Of a DNA stretch of 64,000 nt, positions 26,704 through 35,572 are shown in pieces. Each line of letters begins with the position of its first letter. Within the stretch, counting starts at the first letter, position 1. The notes under the pieces were generated by a model. The model was not told the origin of the DNA and did not search any database. It worked only from the letters and a program-made list of their open reading frames with translations. The stretch is taken from positions 248,001-312,000 of the forward strand of contig JAEUTA010000025.1 of the NCBI GenBank assembly GCA_016788205.1, written 5' to 3'. This DNA is from Flavobacteriales bacterium (GTDB taxonomy: Bacteria > Bacteroidota > Bacteroidia > Flavobacteriales_F > PHOS-HE28). A program made the position numbers and the translations under genes.

Positions 26704-27417
26704 CTACTGCTGGGAAAAGACCTTTTGCAACAACGCAGTGGCGCGGGCAGCGGGGTCCTGGCGGATCTTCTTTTCCTCATCTGCGAGAAGCAGGAAGAGG
26801 CCATCCATGGCTTTGGTGGTCACGTAAGCGTTCAGGTCGGGGTCCACGGCTTTGCCGCCGGTGAGGATGGATGCCGCGTTGTAAGCGTTGGCGACCGGTG
26901 TCCAATAGCTCGTCAGCGCGACCTGTTGTGTGGCCTTCTCCACCACCGGCGTGAACTTGGCCCGAAGCGCCACGCTGGTCTTCTCCCGCAGAAAGTTCGT
27001 GGCGGCGTTCTCTCCGCCGCGTAGCAGATCGAACCCGTCCTGGATGCTCATGCTCGTGATGGCATCCACGAAGACCGGCACGGCTTCCTTGGCTGCTTCA
27101 CTGGCGGCTTTGTTCAAGGTGCGTTCGAAGTCCTCAACGGGCTTCTTGATGCCCAGGTCGGTGAGCGTGTTCTTCACCTTGATCGCTTCAGCCGGAAATG
27201 GGATCTTGATGCGGGCATCGTTCCAGAAACCATCGGCGATGCTGGCTTTCTCCACGCTGCGTTCGGTGCCTAGGCGAAGGGCTTCCTTCAGGCCGGAGAT
27301 CACTTCATCGTTGCTCAGTGGCGCGCTGCTCGGGATGGAGTTCAATACGTTCTGCATATCCTGCGGCGAGCAGGAGAGGAGGGAGATGACCGTAAGGACG
27401 AGGACCGTCTTCTTCAT
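26704..27417 (-). CDS. DUF4197 lipoprotein
   Basis: The 237-residue product starts at MKKTVLVLTVISLLSCS, where LLSC is a lipobox, so it is a lipoprotein. The rest matches DUF4197: SNDEVISGLKEALRLGTERSVEKASIADGFWNDARIKIPFPAEA, and a C-terminal YVTTKAMDGLFLLLADEEKKIRQDPAARATALLQKVF. The function of the family is unknown. The start overlaps the thioesterase stop by four bases, indicating co-transcription. Confidence 0.92.
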   Translation of the reverse strand: MKKTVLVLTVISLLSCSPQDMQNVLNSIPSSAPLSNDEVISGLKEALRLGTERSVEKASIADGFWNDARIKIPFPAEAIKVKNTLTDLGIKKPVEDFERTLNKAASEAAKEAVPVFVDAITSMSIQDGFDLLRGGENAATNFLREKTSVALRAKFTPVVEKATQQVALTSYWTPVANAYNAASILTGGKAVDPDLNAYVTTKAMDGLFLLLADEEKKIRQDPAARATALLQKVFSQQ

Positions 27418-27827
27418 TCGCGGATGAGTTGTTCCAAGGCCATGCGCCAGGCACCGGGCAACGCGATGGACTTGTTCGTGGTGTAGTCGAAGCACACCAT
27501 CACGCTGCGGCCCTCAGCGCAGATCCCTGGCCGCTCGCCGCCAACACGATGGATGGCATAGACCAGGTCGAAGCTCTTGTTACCGATCGTACCGCACCAC
27601 GCTTCGGCTTCGATACGATCGGTGAGGTGAATGGGCATCCGGTAGTCCACCTCATTGCGGGCGAGGATCAAGCCTTCTGTACGCCAATCGTGGTCCGGTG
27701 CGATGAATTGCTGGAGCAGCCCAATGCGCGCTAGTTCGAACCAATGCAGGTACACCCCATTGTGCACATGCCGCGCCATATCCACATCGGCGAAACGGAT
27801 CTGGATGGGTAGACGCTTGATCTCCAT
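27414..27827 (-). CDS. acyl-CoA thioesterase (hotdog fold, 4HBT family)
   Basis: The 137-residue protein has the hotdog signature IRFADVDMARHVHNGVYLHWFELARIGLL, with the catalytic Asp of the 4HBT/YbgC type in FADVDMARHVHN, and later FDLVYAIHRVG. It hydrolyses acyl-CoA or acyl-ACP thioesters in the cytoplasm. It lies in a tight minus-strand run with the genes at 27838 and 28249. Confidence 0.88.
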   Translation of the reverse strand: MEIKRLPIQIRFADVDMARHVHNGVYLHWFELARIGLLQQFIAPDHDWRTEGLILARNEVDYRMPIHLTDRIEAEAWCGTIGNKSFDLVYAIHRVGGERPGICAEGRSVMVCFDYTTNKSIALPGAWRMALEQLIRE

Positions 27828-27837
27828 GCACCGAGAC

Positions 27838-28239
27838 CTAGGAAATGGGATTCAGCATCACACTGAACACCGTGATGCTGTTCGGGTCTCGATCGTAGAA
27901 GAGCTTGTCCAGCGCCTCCATGATGTTCTTCGCCCGGAAGTAGGAGGTGTGCAAACTGCCCTCACCGCGCGCGCTCCATTGGATGGTATAGCTGCCCGTC
28001 CGCTCCTTGTAGGTCTTCACATAATCCAGCATCGCGCGCAGGGCGTCCACCTTATCGCTACCCGTGGTCTGGTGAAAAAGGAAGCTCTGGTTGTGGCGGG
28101 GGTTCAGGGTGATGACGGTGAGCTTCGTCGTGGCACCGCCCTCATCGAAGTTGAACACCAAGCTATCCGGACCAATGCCGATATGGTCAGCGATCTCCTT
28201 CTGGAAACGTGCGATCTCGAGGTTCTTGTCCCTTGTCAT
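27838..28239 (-). CDS. conserved hypothetical protein
   Basis: The 133-residue soluble protein (MTRDKNLEIARFQKEIADHIGIGPDS) has no signal peptide or membrane segment and no recognised family. Its middle half is a plausible alpha/beta domain (FNFDEGGATTKLTVITLNPRHNQSFLF, GSYTIQWSARGEGSLHTSYFRAKNIMEALDKLFYDRD). It is sandwiched 9-10 nt from the sugar dehydratase and the thioesterase, so it is a real gene by context. Confidence 0.7.
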   Translation of the reverse strand: MTRDKNLEIARFQKEIADHIGIGPDSLVFNFDEGGATTKLTVITLNPRHNQSFLFHQTTGSDKVDALRAMLDYVKTYKERTGSYTIQWSARGEGSLHTSYFRAKNIMEALDKLFYDRDPNSITVFSVMLNPIS

Positions 28240-28248
28240 GTGCTGTTC

Positions 28249-30108
28249 CTACTGGGCGTCAAAACTACTGTACACCGAGTTGTGGCTCCGGTATTCGGGC
28301 ACCAGCTGTTTCATCAGGCGAACGGCGTCTTCGTTGGAGCGTGCTTCGCCCTTCTCCACGGCCTGTCCGACCATCATCGGATCATCCTCGCGCACTTTGC
28401 CTATGAGGATGCGTGGATGGTGCGTGGGTAGCGTGTTCTCTGCTGTAGCAAGGAGTTCCTCGTAGAGCTTCTCGCCAGGGCGAAGACCGGTGTAGATGAT
28501 CTTGATGTCAGCACCCGGTTCGAAGCCGCTGAGGCGGATCATCTTCTCGGCGAGGTCCGCGATGCGCATCGGTTGGCCCATGTCGAAGACGAAGATCTCG
28601 CCGCCTTTGCCCATGGTGGCGGCTTCCAACACCAATCGACAGGCTTCAGGGATGGTCATGAAGAAGCGTGTCACATCCGGGTCTGTCACGGTCACTGGCC
28701 CACCAGCCGCGATCTGCTTACGGAACAGGGGGATCACCGAGCCGCTGCTGCCGAGCACATTGCCGAAACGCGTGGTTGTGAATTGGGTGCGGTTCCCTTC
28801 GGCTTTGGCCAGGCCGTTCACCACCATTTCGGCCACCCGTTTGCTGGCGCCCATCGCGCTTGTCGGGTTCACTGCCTTATCGGTACTAATCAAGATGAAC
28901 TGTTCCGCACCATGCTCGATCGCCAACGTGGCCACGTTGCGAGAGCCCAGCACATTGGTGTGCCAGGCTTCAGCGGGCTGCGCTTCCATCAACGGCACAT
29001 GCTTGTAGGCTGCCGCATGGAATACCACTTCCGGCTTGAATTCCGTGAACACCGCTCCCAGGGCATGCGGGTCGCGCACATCGGCGATGCGGGCTACGAC
29101 CGGTCGGTCGCTCGCGGACTTCAGTTCGATCTCGATGTCGTACAACCCGGATTCAGCGATGTCCACCAACACGAGCTGCTTCACGCCAAGTTGAACGAGT
29201 TGCCGACAAAGTTCACTTCCGATGGATCCAGCGGCGCCGGTCACCAGCACGCGCTTTCCATCGAAGCGAGAACGCAGTTGCGCATCCTCCAGCTTGATCA
29301 CCGGTCGCCCCAACAGGTCCTCGATGCGGACTTCCTGGATCTGCCCGGCGCTCAATTGCCCGTTGATCCAGTCGTTCACCGGCGGTATGGTGAGCACGCG
29401 CACCTTCGCAGCCATCGCAGCATCCACCACGCGGCGGCGGTTCTCCGGATCGGGCCGTTGGATGGCGATGATCACCTGGTCCACATCGCCTTCAGCCAGC
29501 AGTTCAGGTAGCTTGGCCGTGGATATCACCAGGCTTCCTTCCAAGCGCTTGCCAGCCTTGCCCGGATCATCATCCACGAAGGCTTCGACATGGTACTTCG
29601 AGCTACCCTCGCGTTCCAACGTACGCTTGGTGATCAACCCGGCTTCACCGGCGCCATGGATCACCACGTTCACCACGTCCTTGCCAGCCCCTCGCGAACG
29701 CAGATGCAGCAATTTGAAACCGATACGTACCACGATCAGCGCCATGGCGGTGGCCATGAAGTCGATCACGATCACGGAAGTCGGTAGGAAATAGTAGCCA
29801 TCGAATAGGGAGTACCGCAAGCCACCGATGACCAGGAAAGTCAACGTACCACCGAGCGCGGTAAGGAAGATGCGTTTGGCATCATCGGTATTCGTGTGCC
29901 GCACCATCATGCGCGGCAGACCAGCGATGAGGTAAGACCCCAAGCGTACGCCCAGGTAGATTGGCAGTACGGGCAGCAACAGGTCCACCTCCACGGCCGG
30001 CACATGAAAATTGAAGCGCAGGAGGTAGGCCGCCGTCAACGCCAGCAGGCTCAGCACCCCATCGATCAGGAGGATGCCCCATCGCGGGAACAAGCGTGGT
30101 GCGGCCAT
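28249..30108 (-). CDS. membrane-bound nucleotide-sugar 4,6-dehydratase (FlaA1/CapD/WbpM type)
   Basis: The 619-residue protein has four N-terminal membrane helices (about 8-110), a first Rossmann domain (VNVVIHGAGEAGLITKRTL) and a catalytic SDR domain beginning VLVTGAAGSIGSELCRQL. The active site reads STDKAVNPTSAMGASKRVAEM, with Met in place of the usual Tyr of YxxxK, as is standard for the large WbpM-type dehydratases. These make UDP-4-keto-6-deoxy-GlcNAc precursors for amino sugars. It plausibly feeds the aminotransferase at 21908 and the PglC-like transferase at 23131. Confidence 0.93.
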   Translation of the reverse strand: MAAPRLFPRWGILLIDGVLSLLALTAAYLLRFNFHVPAVEVDLLLPVLPIYLGVRLGSYLIAGLPRMMVRHTNTDDAKRIFLTALGGTLTFLVIGGLRYSLFDGYYFLPTSVIVIDFMATAMALIVVRIGFKLLHLRSRGAGKDVVNVVIHGAGEAGLITKRTLEREGSSKYHVEAFVDDDPGKAGKRLEGSLVISTAKLPELLAEGDVDQVIIAIQRPDPENRRRVVDAAMAAKVRVLTIPPVNDWINGQLSAGQIQEVRIEDLLGRPVIKLEDAQLRSRFDGKRVLVTGAAGSIGSELCRQLVQLGVKQLVLVDIAESGLYDIEIELKSASDRPVVARIADVRDPHALGAVFTEFKPEVVFHAAAYKHVPLMEAQPAEAWHTNVLGSRNVATLAIEHGAEQFILISTDKAVNPTSAMGASKRVAEMVVNGLAKAEGNRTQFTTTRFGNVLGSSGSVIPLFRKQIAAGGPVTVTDPDVTRFFMTIPEACRLVLEAATMGKGGEIFVFDMGQPMRIADLAEKMIRLSGFEPGADIKIIYTGLRPGEKLYEELLATAENTLPTHHPRILIGKVREDDPMMVGQAVEKGEARSNEDAVRLMKQLVPEYRSHNSVYSSFDAQ

Positions 30109-30120
30109 GAACTAGACGGC

Positions 30121-30128
30121 GCAAGATA
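30121..30128 (-). promoter_or_regulatory. -7-like element TATCTTGC before the dehydratase gene
   Basis: The minus-strand TATCTTGCGCCG lies 12 nt before the ATG at 30108 and repeats the sequence upstream of the NfeD gene. Confidence 0.3.
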
Positions 30129-30153
30129 GTCCGGGTACCCGGCATCCATGAGC

Positions 30154-30183
30154 TTTGCGCTGCGTCTTCAATGCGCATATTTG
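30154..30183 (+). promoter_or_regulatory. promoter with -33 TTTG and -7 CATATTTG
   Basis: TTTG (30154-30157) is followed after 18 nt by CATATTTG (30176-30183), one mismatch from TAnnTTTG. This is the only place in the window where both Bacteroidota boxes are well placed. It lies 48 nt before the epimerase start. Confidence 0.5.
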
Positions 30184-30231
30184 CCACCCCGCGTTCGGCC
30201 CAGCTTGAACGTGACAGACCGAAAACAACGC

Positions 30232-31227
30232 ATGCCAACTTCGCTTGTCACCGGTGGTGCCGGATTCATGGGCGCCCATATGGTGAAGGAACTCCTTGCC
30301 AAAGGCCACACCGTCATCGCGCTGGACGACCTGAGCGGAGGCTTCGCCGATCAGGTGGATCCACGAGCCACCTTCATACAAGGCTCCATCAACGACCATG
30401 CGCTGGTCGATCGCCTTTTTGCCGAGCACCGCTTCGATCATGTGTATCACCTGGCCGCCTACGCTGCGGAAGGGCTCAGCCATTTCATCCGGCGGTTCAA
30501 CTACCAGAACAACCTGATCGGGAGCATCAACCTGATCAACGCCAGCGTGCGCCACGAGGTGAAATGCTTCGTGTTCACCAGCAGCATAGCGGTCTACGGT
30601 GCGCTACCGCCACCCATGCGTGAGGATATGCGACCCATGCCCGAGGACCCGTACGGTGTGGCCAAGCTCGCCGTGGAGATGGACCTTGAGGCCGCGCGCC
30701 ACATGTTCGGCTTGAACTACGTGGTGTTCCGCCCGCACAACGTCTACGGCGAATACCAGAACATCGGCGATAGATACCGTAATGTGGTGGGTATCTTCAT
30801 GAACCAGTTGATGCAAGGGCAGCCACTGAGCGTATTCGGTGATGGACAGCAGCAACGGGCTTTCAGCTACATCGGCGATATCGCCCCGATCATGGCACGC
30901 GCAGCGGAGACACCAGCGGCTTATGGGCAGGTCTTCAACGTAGGCGCGGACACCCCCTACACGGTGAACGAGCTGGCCACGGCCGTGCAGGAGGCGATGG
31001 GGCTGAGCGGAATGGTGCGGAACCTGCCAGCGCGGAACGAGGTCGTCTTCGCCTTCAGCGACCACAGCAAGGTTGAGCGTGTCTTCGGAAAGCAGCGCGA
31101 GACCACCCTGCAGGAAGGCCTCGCGCGCATGGCTCCATGGGCCAAGGCCGTAGGCGCGCGTAAGAGCGGCCATTTCGGCAACATCGAGATCGAACGGGGC
31201 CTTCCACCCAGTTGGAAGGAGGCCTGA
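30232..31227 (+). CDS. NAD-dependent nucleotide-sugar epimerase/dehydratase (extended SDR)
   Basis: The 331-residue protein starts MPTSLVTGGAGFMGAHMVKEL, with the GxxGxxG NAD-binding loop. It continues VYHLAAYAAEGLSHFIR, FTSSIAVYG and YGVAKLAVE as the catalytic Y-x-x-x-K, then FRPHNVYGEYQNIGDRYRNVVGIF and FSYIGDIAPIM. The pattern is that of UDP-glucose 4-epimerase-like sugar epimerases. It is divergent from the dehydratase, and the pair likely supplies nucleotide sugars to the glycan operon. Confidence 0.9.
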   Translation: MPTSLVTGGAGFMGAHMVKELLAKGHTVIALDDLSGGFADQVDPRATFIQGSINDHALVDRLFAEHRFDHVYHLAAYAAEGLSHFIRRFNYQNNLIGSINLINASVRHEVKCFVFTSSIAVYGALPPPMREDMRPMPEDPYGVAKLAVEMDLEAARHMFGLNYVVFRPHNVYGEYQNIGDRYRNVVGIFMNQLMQGQPLSVFGDGQQQRAFSYIGDIAPIMARAAETPAAYGQVFNVGADTPYTVNELATAVQEAMGLSGMVRNLPARNEVVFAFSDHSKVERVFGKQRETTLQEGLARMAPWAKAVGARKSGHFGNIEIERGLPPSWKEA

Positions 31228-31260
31228 GGGTGGGCGCCGTGCCACCTACGCACACACTGC

Positions 31261-31268
31261 TATCTTCG
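31261..31268 (+). promoter_or_regulatory. -7 element TATCTTCG, 7 nt before a start codon
   Basis: TATCTTCG is followed by 7 nt and ATG 31276, the same arrangement as at 6536 and 44656. Confidence 0.45.
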
Positions 31269-31275
31269 GCCGCGC

Positions 31276-32406
31276 ATGCCGAAGGTCCTGTTCATCGCCA
31301 GTCACCGTCCGGGTCGTAGCCCGAACCAGCGGTTCCGCTTCGAGCAGTATATCCCGCATTTGGAGCGGAACGGCTTCGCATGCACCATAAGCCACTTGGT
31401 GGATGAAGAGGACGACAAGTACTTCTATCGTCCGGGCAACTTCTTGAAGAAGCTCCGGTTCGTCCGGCGCAGCATCGCTCGGCGGCGCGCCGATGTGGCT
31501 CGTATGAACGACTTCGACATCATCTTCGTTTGCCGCGAAGCCCTGATGACCCGCAGTACCCATTTCGAGCGGGCTTTCAAGCGTAGCAAGGCGAAAGTCA
31601 TCTTCGACTTCGACGACTCCATCTGGTTGCAGAACGTGAGCGACGCAAACCGCATGTGGGCGTGGGTGAAGGATGCCAGCAAGACGAGCAAGCTCATCGG
31701 CCTCGCTGACCTTGTATTCGCCGGCAACGACTACCTGGCAGCCTATGCACGTGGTTTCAACGCGCGTGTGGAGGTGGTCCCCACCACGATCGACACGGAA
31801 GAATATCGGCCTGTTCCGGTGGAGCGCGACGCTGCCGTGCGGATCGGCTGGAGCGGAAGCATCACCACGATCCAGCATTTCCAGTACGCGATCCCTTCGC
31901 TGCGTATCCTGAAGGAGAAATATGGTGACCGGATCGCCATCCACGTCATCGGCGACGGCAGCTACGAAGAACCCTCCATTGGCGTAAAAGGTCAGCCTTG
32001 GAGGAAACGAACGGAGATCGAGGACCTTTGCGCGTTCGACATCGGCATCATGCCGCTGCCGGATGATGAGTGGGCACGTGGCAAATGCGGTCTCAAGGGA
32101 TTGCAGTACATGGGCCTCGGCATACCCGCCATCATGAGCCCCGTGGGCGTTAACAGCACCATTATCAACGACGGCGAGAACGGGTTCCTGGCCACCGACA
32201 CGGCCGAATGGGTGGAGAAGGTCTCTCGCTTGGTAGAAGATCCGGAACTTCGCCGACGCATCGGGGCGGCAGCGCGCCGCACGGTGGAGGACCACTATTC
32301 GGTGAACGCCTGGCAGGATGCTTACCTGCGCCATTTCAACGCTCTTATCCAGCGCCTACAGCCGGCCGCTGCAACCATTCAGCATATCCATGGAAACGAC
32401 CACTGA
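31276..32406 (+). CDS. glycosyltransferase (GT-B, GT4-like)
   Basis: The 376-residue protein has MPKVLFIASHRPGRSPNQRFRFEQYIPHLERNG, IIFVCREALMTRST, KVIFDFDDSIWL, VEVVPTTIDTEEYRP, IRIGWSGSITTIQHF, and GKCGLKGLQYMGLGIPAIMSPVG near the end. The usual E-x7-E is replaced by a K/Q-containing segment (GLKGLQYM), so it is a divergent GT4-like enzyme. It extends 17 nt into gcvT. Donor unknown. Confidence 0.85.
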   Translation: MPKVLFIASHRPGRSPNQRFRFEQYIPHLERNGFACTISHLVDEEDDKYFYRPGNFLKKLRFVRRSIARRRADVARMNDFDIIFVCREALMTRSTHFERAFKRSKAKVIFDFDDSIWLQNVSDANRMWAWVKDASKTSKLIGLADLVFAGNDYLAAYARGFNARVEVVPTTIDTEEYRPVPVERDAAVRIGWSGSITTIQHFQYAIPSLRILKEKYGDRIAIHVIGDGSYEEPSIGVKGQPWRKRTEIEDLCAFDIGIMPLPDDEWARGKCGLKGLQYMGLGIPAIMSPVGVNSTIINDGENGFLATDTAEWVEKVSRLVEDPELRRRIGAAARRTVEDHYSVNAWQDAYLRHFNALIQRLQPAAATIQHIHGNDH

Positions 32407-33502
32407 ACTGAAACGCACCGCTCTCTGCCACATCCACGAAGCCTTGGGGGCCAAGATGGTACCATTCGCCGGGTATCTTATGCCGGTGCAGTATACCGGC
32501 GTTAACGATGAGCACCATAACGTGCGCAACGGAGTTGGCGTGTTCGATGTTAGCCACATGGGCGAATTCCTCGTCCGCGGGCCTGGAGCTTTGGACCTGA
32601 TCCAAAGGATCACCAGCAATGATGCCAGTAAACTCACCGTGGGCAAGGTGCAGTACAGCTGTATGCCTAACGGGAAGGGTGGCATCGTGGACGACCTGCT
32701 CGTTTACCGCATGCAGCACAAGGACGATGACCACTACGTACTCGTAGTGAACGCGAGCAACATGCAGAAGGACTGGGACTGGATCCAGAAGAACAACACT
32801 TTCGACGCTCAGTTGGAGGACATCAGCGACCACATGTCACTGCTCGCGGTACAAGGCCCCAAGGCGACAGAGACACTGAAGGGGCTATTTCAGGAGGATA
32901 TCGGTGCGATGCCCTATTACACCGCCATGTACGCCGAGATGAAAGGAGTGGGTCTGGTGCTCATAAGCACCACCGGCTACACCGGCGCTGGCGGTTACGA
33001 GATCTATGTACCCAACCCGCTAGCCGAGGCCGCATGGAAAGCCGTTTTCGCAGCCGGTGCGCCCTACGACATAAAACCGGCCGGCCTGGCTGCGCGCGAC
33101 ACGTTGCGCTTGGAAATGGGCTTCTGCCTTTACGGCAACGACATCGACGACACCACTTCGCCCCTGGAGGCCGGTCTGGGCTGGATCACGAAATTCACCA
33201 AGGACTTCGTTGACGCGCCCTTGCTGAAAGCCCAGAAAGAGAACGGGACCAGCCGCAAACTGGTGGGCTTCGAACTGGTCGACCGCGGTATCCCGCGTCA
33301 CGACCATCCCGTGCTGGACGAGGCCGGTAACGTGGTGGGCAAAGTGACCAGCGGGACCCAGAGCCCCACGCTGCAGAAGCCCATCGGCATGGCCTACGTT
33401 CCCACTGCCATGGCCAAGGAAGGCAGCCACATCTGGGTGGATATCCGCGGCAAAGCTTTGAAAGGTGTCGTCGTCAAGCTACCTTTCCTGAGCAAGCCGT
33501 AG
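32390..33502 (+). CDS. gcvT: glycine cleavage system aminomethyltransferase (T protein)
   Basis: The 370-residue enzyme starts METTTELKRTALCHIHEALGAKMVPFAGYLMPVQY. It shows HHNVRNGVGVFDVSHMGEF, TGYTGAGGYEIYVPN and AARDTLRLEMGFCLYGNDIDD, the folate-binding T-protein core. It transfers the aminomethyl carbon of glycine to tetrahydrofolate. The gene overlaps the glycosyltransferase gene by 17 bases, so it is co-transcribed with unrelated neighbours. gcvH and gcvP are not in the window. Confidence 0.96.
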   Translation: METTTELKRTALCHIHEALGAKMVPFAGYLMPVQYTGVNDEHHNVRNGVGVFDVSHMGEFLVRGPGALDLIQRITSNDASKLTVGKVQYSCMPNGKGGIVDDLLVYRMQHKDDDHYVLVVNASNMQKDWDWIQKNNTFDAQLEDISDHMSLLAVQGPKATETLKGLFQEDIGAMPYYTAMYAEMKGVGLVLISTTGYTGAGGYEIYVPNPLAEAAWKAVFAAGAPYDIKPAGLAARDTLRLEMGFCLYGNDIDDTTSPLEAGLGWITKFTKDFVDAPLLKAQKENGTSRKLVGFELVDRGIPRHDHPVLDEAGNVVGKVTSGTQSPTLQKPIGMAYVPTAMAKEGSHIWVDIRGKALKGVVVKLPFLSKP

Positions 33503-34261
33503 ATGGAGCAGATCCGCAATAGCGAATACCAGTACCGCGTGGAGGTCTGCTTCATGCCGGGGCAGTACCCGTTGTATGCACAGGACATGGGTATCGTTGT
33601 CGTCATCGATGTACTGCGCGCCACGAGCGCCATGGTGGCCGCTTTCGAGAACGGCATCGAGCGCATCATCCCCGTGTCCACCATCGAAGAAGCTGCCCAA
33701 TACATCGGACGCACCGGGTATATCGCCGCAGCGGAACGGAACGGAGAGGTGGTGCAGGGGTTCGCTTACGGGAACTCACCACTTGCTTATGTGGGTCAGG
33801 ATCTCCGCGGCCAGACCATCGTTATGACCACCACCAACGGCACCAAGGCGATCAACCTGGCCAAGGACGCGCGTCAATTGGTGATCGGTTCTTTCCTCAA
33901 CCTCACTGCGCTCAGTGAATGGCTGGTGAAGCAGAACGACAACATCCTATTGCTCTGTTCCGGCTGGAAGGACAAGTTCAACCTGGAGGATAGCGTGTTC
34001 GCTGGAGCCGTTATGGAACGGTTGCTGGAAAGCGGCAAGTTCGGGGTTGAAGAAGACAGCAGCATAGCCGCGAAGTACATGTTCATGAGTGCGCGGGATA
34101 ACTACATGGGGATCCTGAAAGCAGCTCCACGTCGCCGGCGCATCGAACAACTGCAGCTACTGCCCGATGTGAAGTACTGCCTCACACCGGACCAAAGCAC
34201 CAAGATCCCCGTGTTGCGTGATGGAGAGCTCGTGTTGTTGGACACCGGGAAGAAGGCATGA
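33503..34261 (+). CDS. comB: 2-phosphosulfolactate phosphatase family protein (ComB)
   Basis: The 252-residue protein begins immediately after the gcvT stop. It contains VVVIDVLRATSAMVAAFENG, YIAAAERNGEVVQGFAYGNSPL, IVMTTTNGTKAI, SVFAGAVMERLL and AAKYMFMSARDN, the conserved ComB core. The known archaeal enzyme dephosphorylates 2-phosphosulfolactate in coenzyme M synthesis, a pathway not expected here. A role in sulfolactate or sulfonolipid formation is possible but speculative. Four-base overlap with the next gene. Confidence 0.9.
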   Translation: MEQIRNSEYQYRVEVCFMPGQYPLYAQDMGIVVVIDVLRATSAMVAAFENGIERIIPVSTIEEAAQYIGRTGYIAAAERNGEVVQGFAYGNSPLAYVGQDLRGQTIVMTTTNGTKAINLAKDARQLVIGSFLNLTALSEWLVKQNDNILLLCSGWKDKFNLEDSVFAGAVMERLLESGKFGVEEDSSIAAKYMFMSARDNYMGILKAAPRRRRIEQLQLLPDVKYCLTPDQSTKIPVLRDGELVLLDTGKKA

Positions 34262-35265
34262 TCCGCAAGACGCTACTATTCGTGCTGGTCCTGTCCGTAG
34301 CAGTGCTTGTACTGTTGCCATCGCGTGTAGTTGAACCCGCCTATGCATGGGGATTCTATGGGCACAAGCGCATCAACCGGATGGCCTGTTTCACCCTTCC
34401 CCCGGAGATGGTCGGGTTCTACAAGCGGCACATCGATTTCATCACCGATCATGCTGTGGATCCTGATAAACGCCGATACGCGGTGGTGGGAGAGGCGCAG
34501 CGCCATTACATAGATATAGACCACTATGCACACGGAGGTGTGGACCCCTTCGAGCTCGTACCGCACAGGTGGAGCGACGCCGTTTCCAAATTCAGCGAAG
34601 ACACGCTGCAAGCCTACGGCATCGTACCGTGGCACATCGAGGTCATGTACGCCAGACTGGTGAACGCTTTCCAACGCGGCGATGTGGACCGCATCCTGGT
34701 CAACAGCGCTGAACTGGGCCATTATGTCGGAGACGCCCACGTGCCGTTGCACACTACGGAGAACTACAACGGGCAACTGACCGACCAGTACGGCATCCAT
34801 GCGTTCTGGGAAAGTCGGATCCCAGAACTGAGCGCGGAGAACTACGATCACCTCGTGGGGAGAGCCGCCTATGTGGACCGCGTACTCGATGTGGCCTGGT
34901 CCGCCGTTCATGAAAGCCATATGCTCCTGGACAGTGTGCTCGGGATAGAGAAGCGGTTGAGCGCATCATTCCCGGAGGATCAGAAATACGTGTTCGAAGA
35001 CCGGGGCAGAGGAGCGATGCGCATGTATTCCCGCGACTTCGCCAAAGCCTACGAAGACGCCATGTTGGGCATGGTGGAGCGGAGGATGAACGCCTCCATC
35101 CTCACGCTCGGGAACCTTTGGTACAGCGCCTGGGTCGTGGCCGGACAGCCCGATCTGGACCGTTTGGAACAGAAGGACGTGAGCGACTCGTTGAAAGCGG
35201 TGCTGCGAGCGGAGCAGGAATTGTTCGAGCAGAATCGCAAGGGGTATGGCCGCGATCACGAGTGA
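34258..35265 (+). CDS. secreted zinc-dependent phospholipase C / S1-P1 nuclease-like protein
   Basis: The 335-residue product has a signal peptide (residues 1-30, ending AYA). The mature N-terminus is WGFYGHKRIN, where the terminal Trp and His36 serve as zinc ligands in this superfamily. Further ligands appear in HYIDIDHY (83-90), LGHYVGDAHVPLH (154-165) and H181/E185 in GIHAFWES. The trinuclear zinc fold hydrolyses phosphodiesters in phospholipids or single-stranded nucleic acids outside the cytoplasm. Which substrate applies is unclear. It starts with ATGA overlapping comB. Confidence 0.85.
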   Translation: MIRKTLLFVLVLSVAVLVLLPSRVVEPAYAWGFYGHKRINRMACFTLPPEMVGFYKRHIDFITDHAVDPDKRRYAVVGEAQRHYIDIDHYAHGGVDPFELVPHRWSDAVSKFSEDTLQAYGIVPWHIEVMYARLVNAFQRGDVDRILVNSAELGHYVGDAHVPLHTTENYNGQLTDQYGIHAFWESRIPELSAENYDHLVGRAAYVDRVLDVAWSAVHESHMLLDSVLGIEKRLSASFPEDQKYVFEDRGRGAMRMYSRDFAKAYEDAMLGMVERRMNASILTLGNLWYSAWVVAGQPDLDRLEQKDVSDSLKAVLRAEQELFEQNRKGYGRDHE

Positions 35266-35417
35266 TCCGCACCATCCGCATCATTTCACACACTATATGC
35301 GATCCGGTGACGATCAATGCCTGAAGGGCTTGGTACTTTCGCTGCGCGTGGCACGAGGTCGGGAGTGAGCACGGGTGAGAGCGTGAATACGAGAGGCCCG
35401 ATAGTAGGCCACGCACC

Positions 35418-35431
35418 TGCAAGTACTTGCA
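35418..35431. repeat. perfect 14-bp palindrome TGCAAGTACTTGCA
   Basis: The 14 bases equal their own reverse complement. It could form a short hairpin in RNA or be a dimeric protein site in DNA. Confidence 0.5.
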
Positions 35432-35488
35432 CGGAAGGAACCTGACACGAGAGGTTCAGGAGGGTCCGTCGCAGGTTATCGAGAAGAG

Positions 35489-35527
35489 AAGCCGCTCGTA
35501 GAGCCGTAATGGCCCCTGCGGCGGCTT
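35489..35527 (+). terminator. possible intrinsic terminator
   Basis: AAGCCGC (35489-35495) pairs with GCGGCTT (35521-35527), followed by TTC on the plus strand. The loop is long (25 nt) but contains further complementary G/C stretches. Confidence 0.4.
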
Positions 35528-35572
35528 TTCACATTGGTGGACACAGGTGGTCGGCCGGACTTCGTAGCCGCC

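Larger units (their letters stand above)
35340..35530 (+). ncRNA. candidate structured RNA ending in a terminator-like hairpin
   Basis: The stretch has no supported protein gene but several consecutive hairpins: GCGTG/CACGC (35381-35385 with 35410-35414), TGCAA/TTGCA (35418-35422 with 35427-35431), GAACCT/AGGTTC (35439-35444 with 35452-35457) and a GC-rich AAGCCGC/GCGGCTT stem followed by TTTTC. A TACTTTCG sequence at 35334-35341 could be its promoter. It could instead be the structured 3' UTR of the preceding gene. It resembles no RNA family I can name. Confidence 0.3.
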
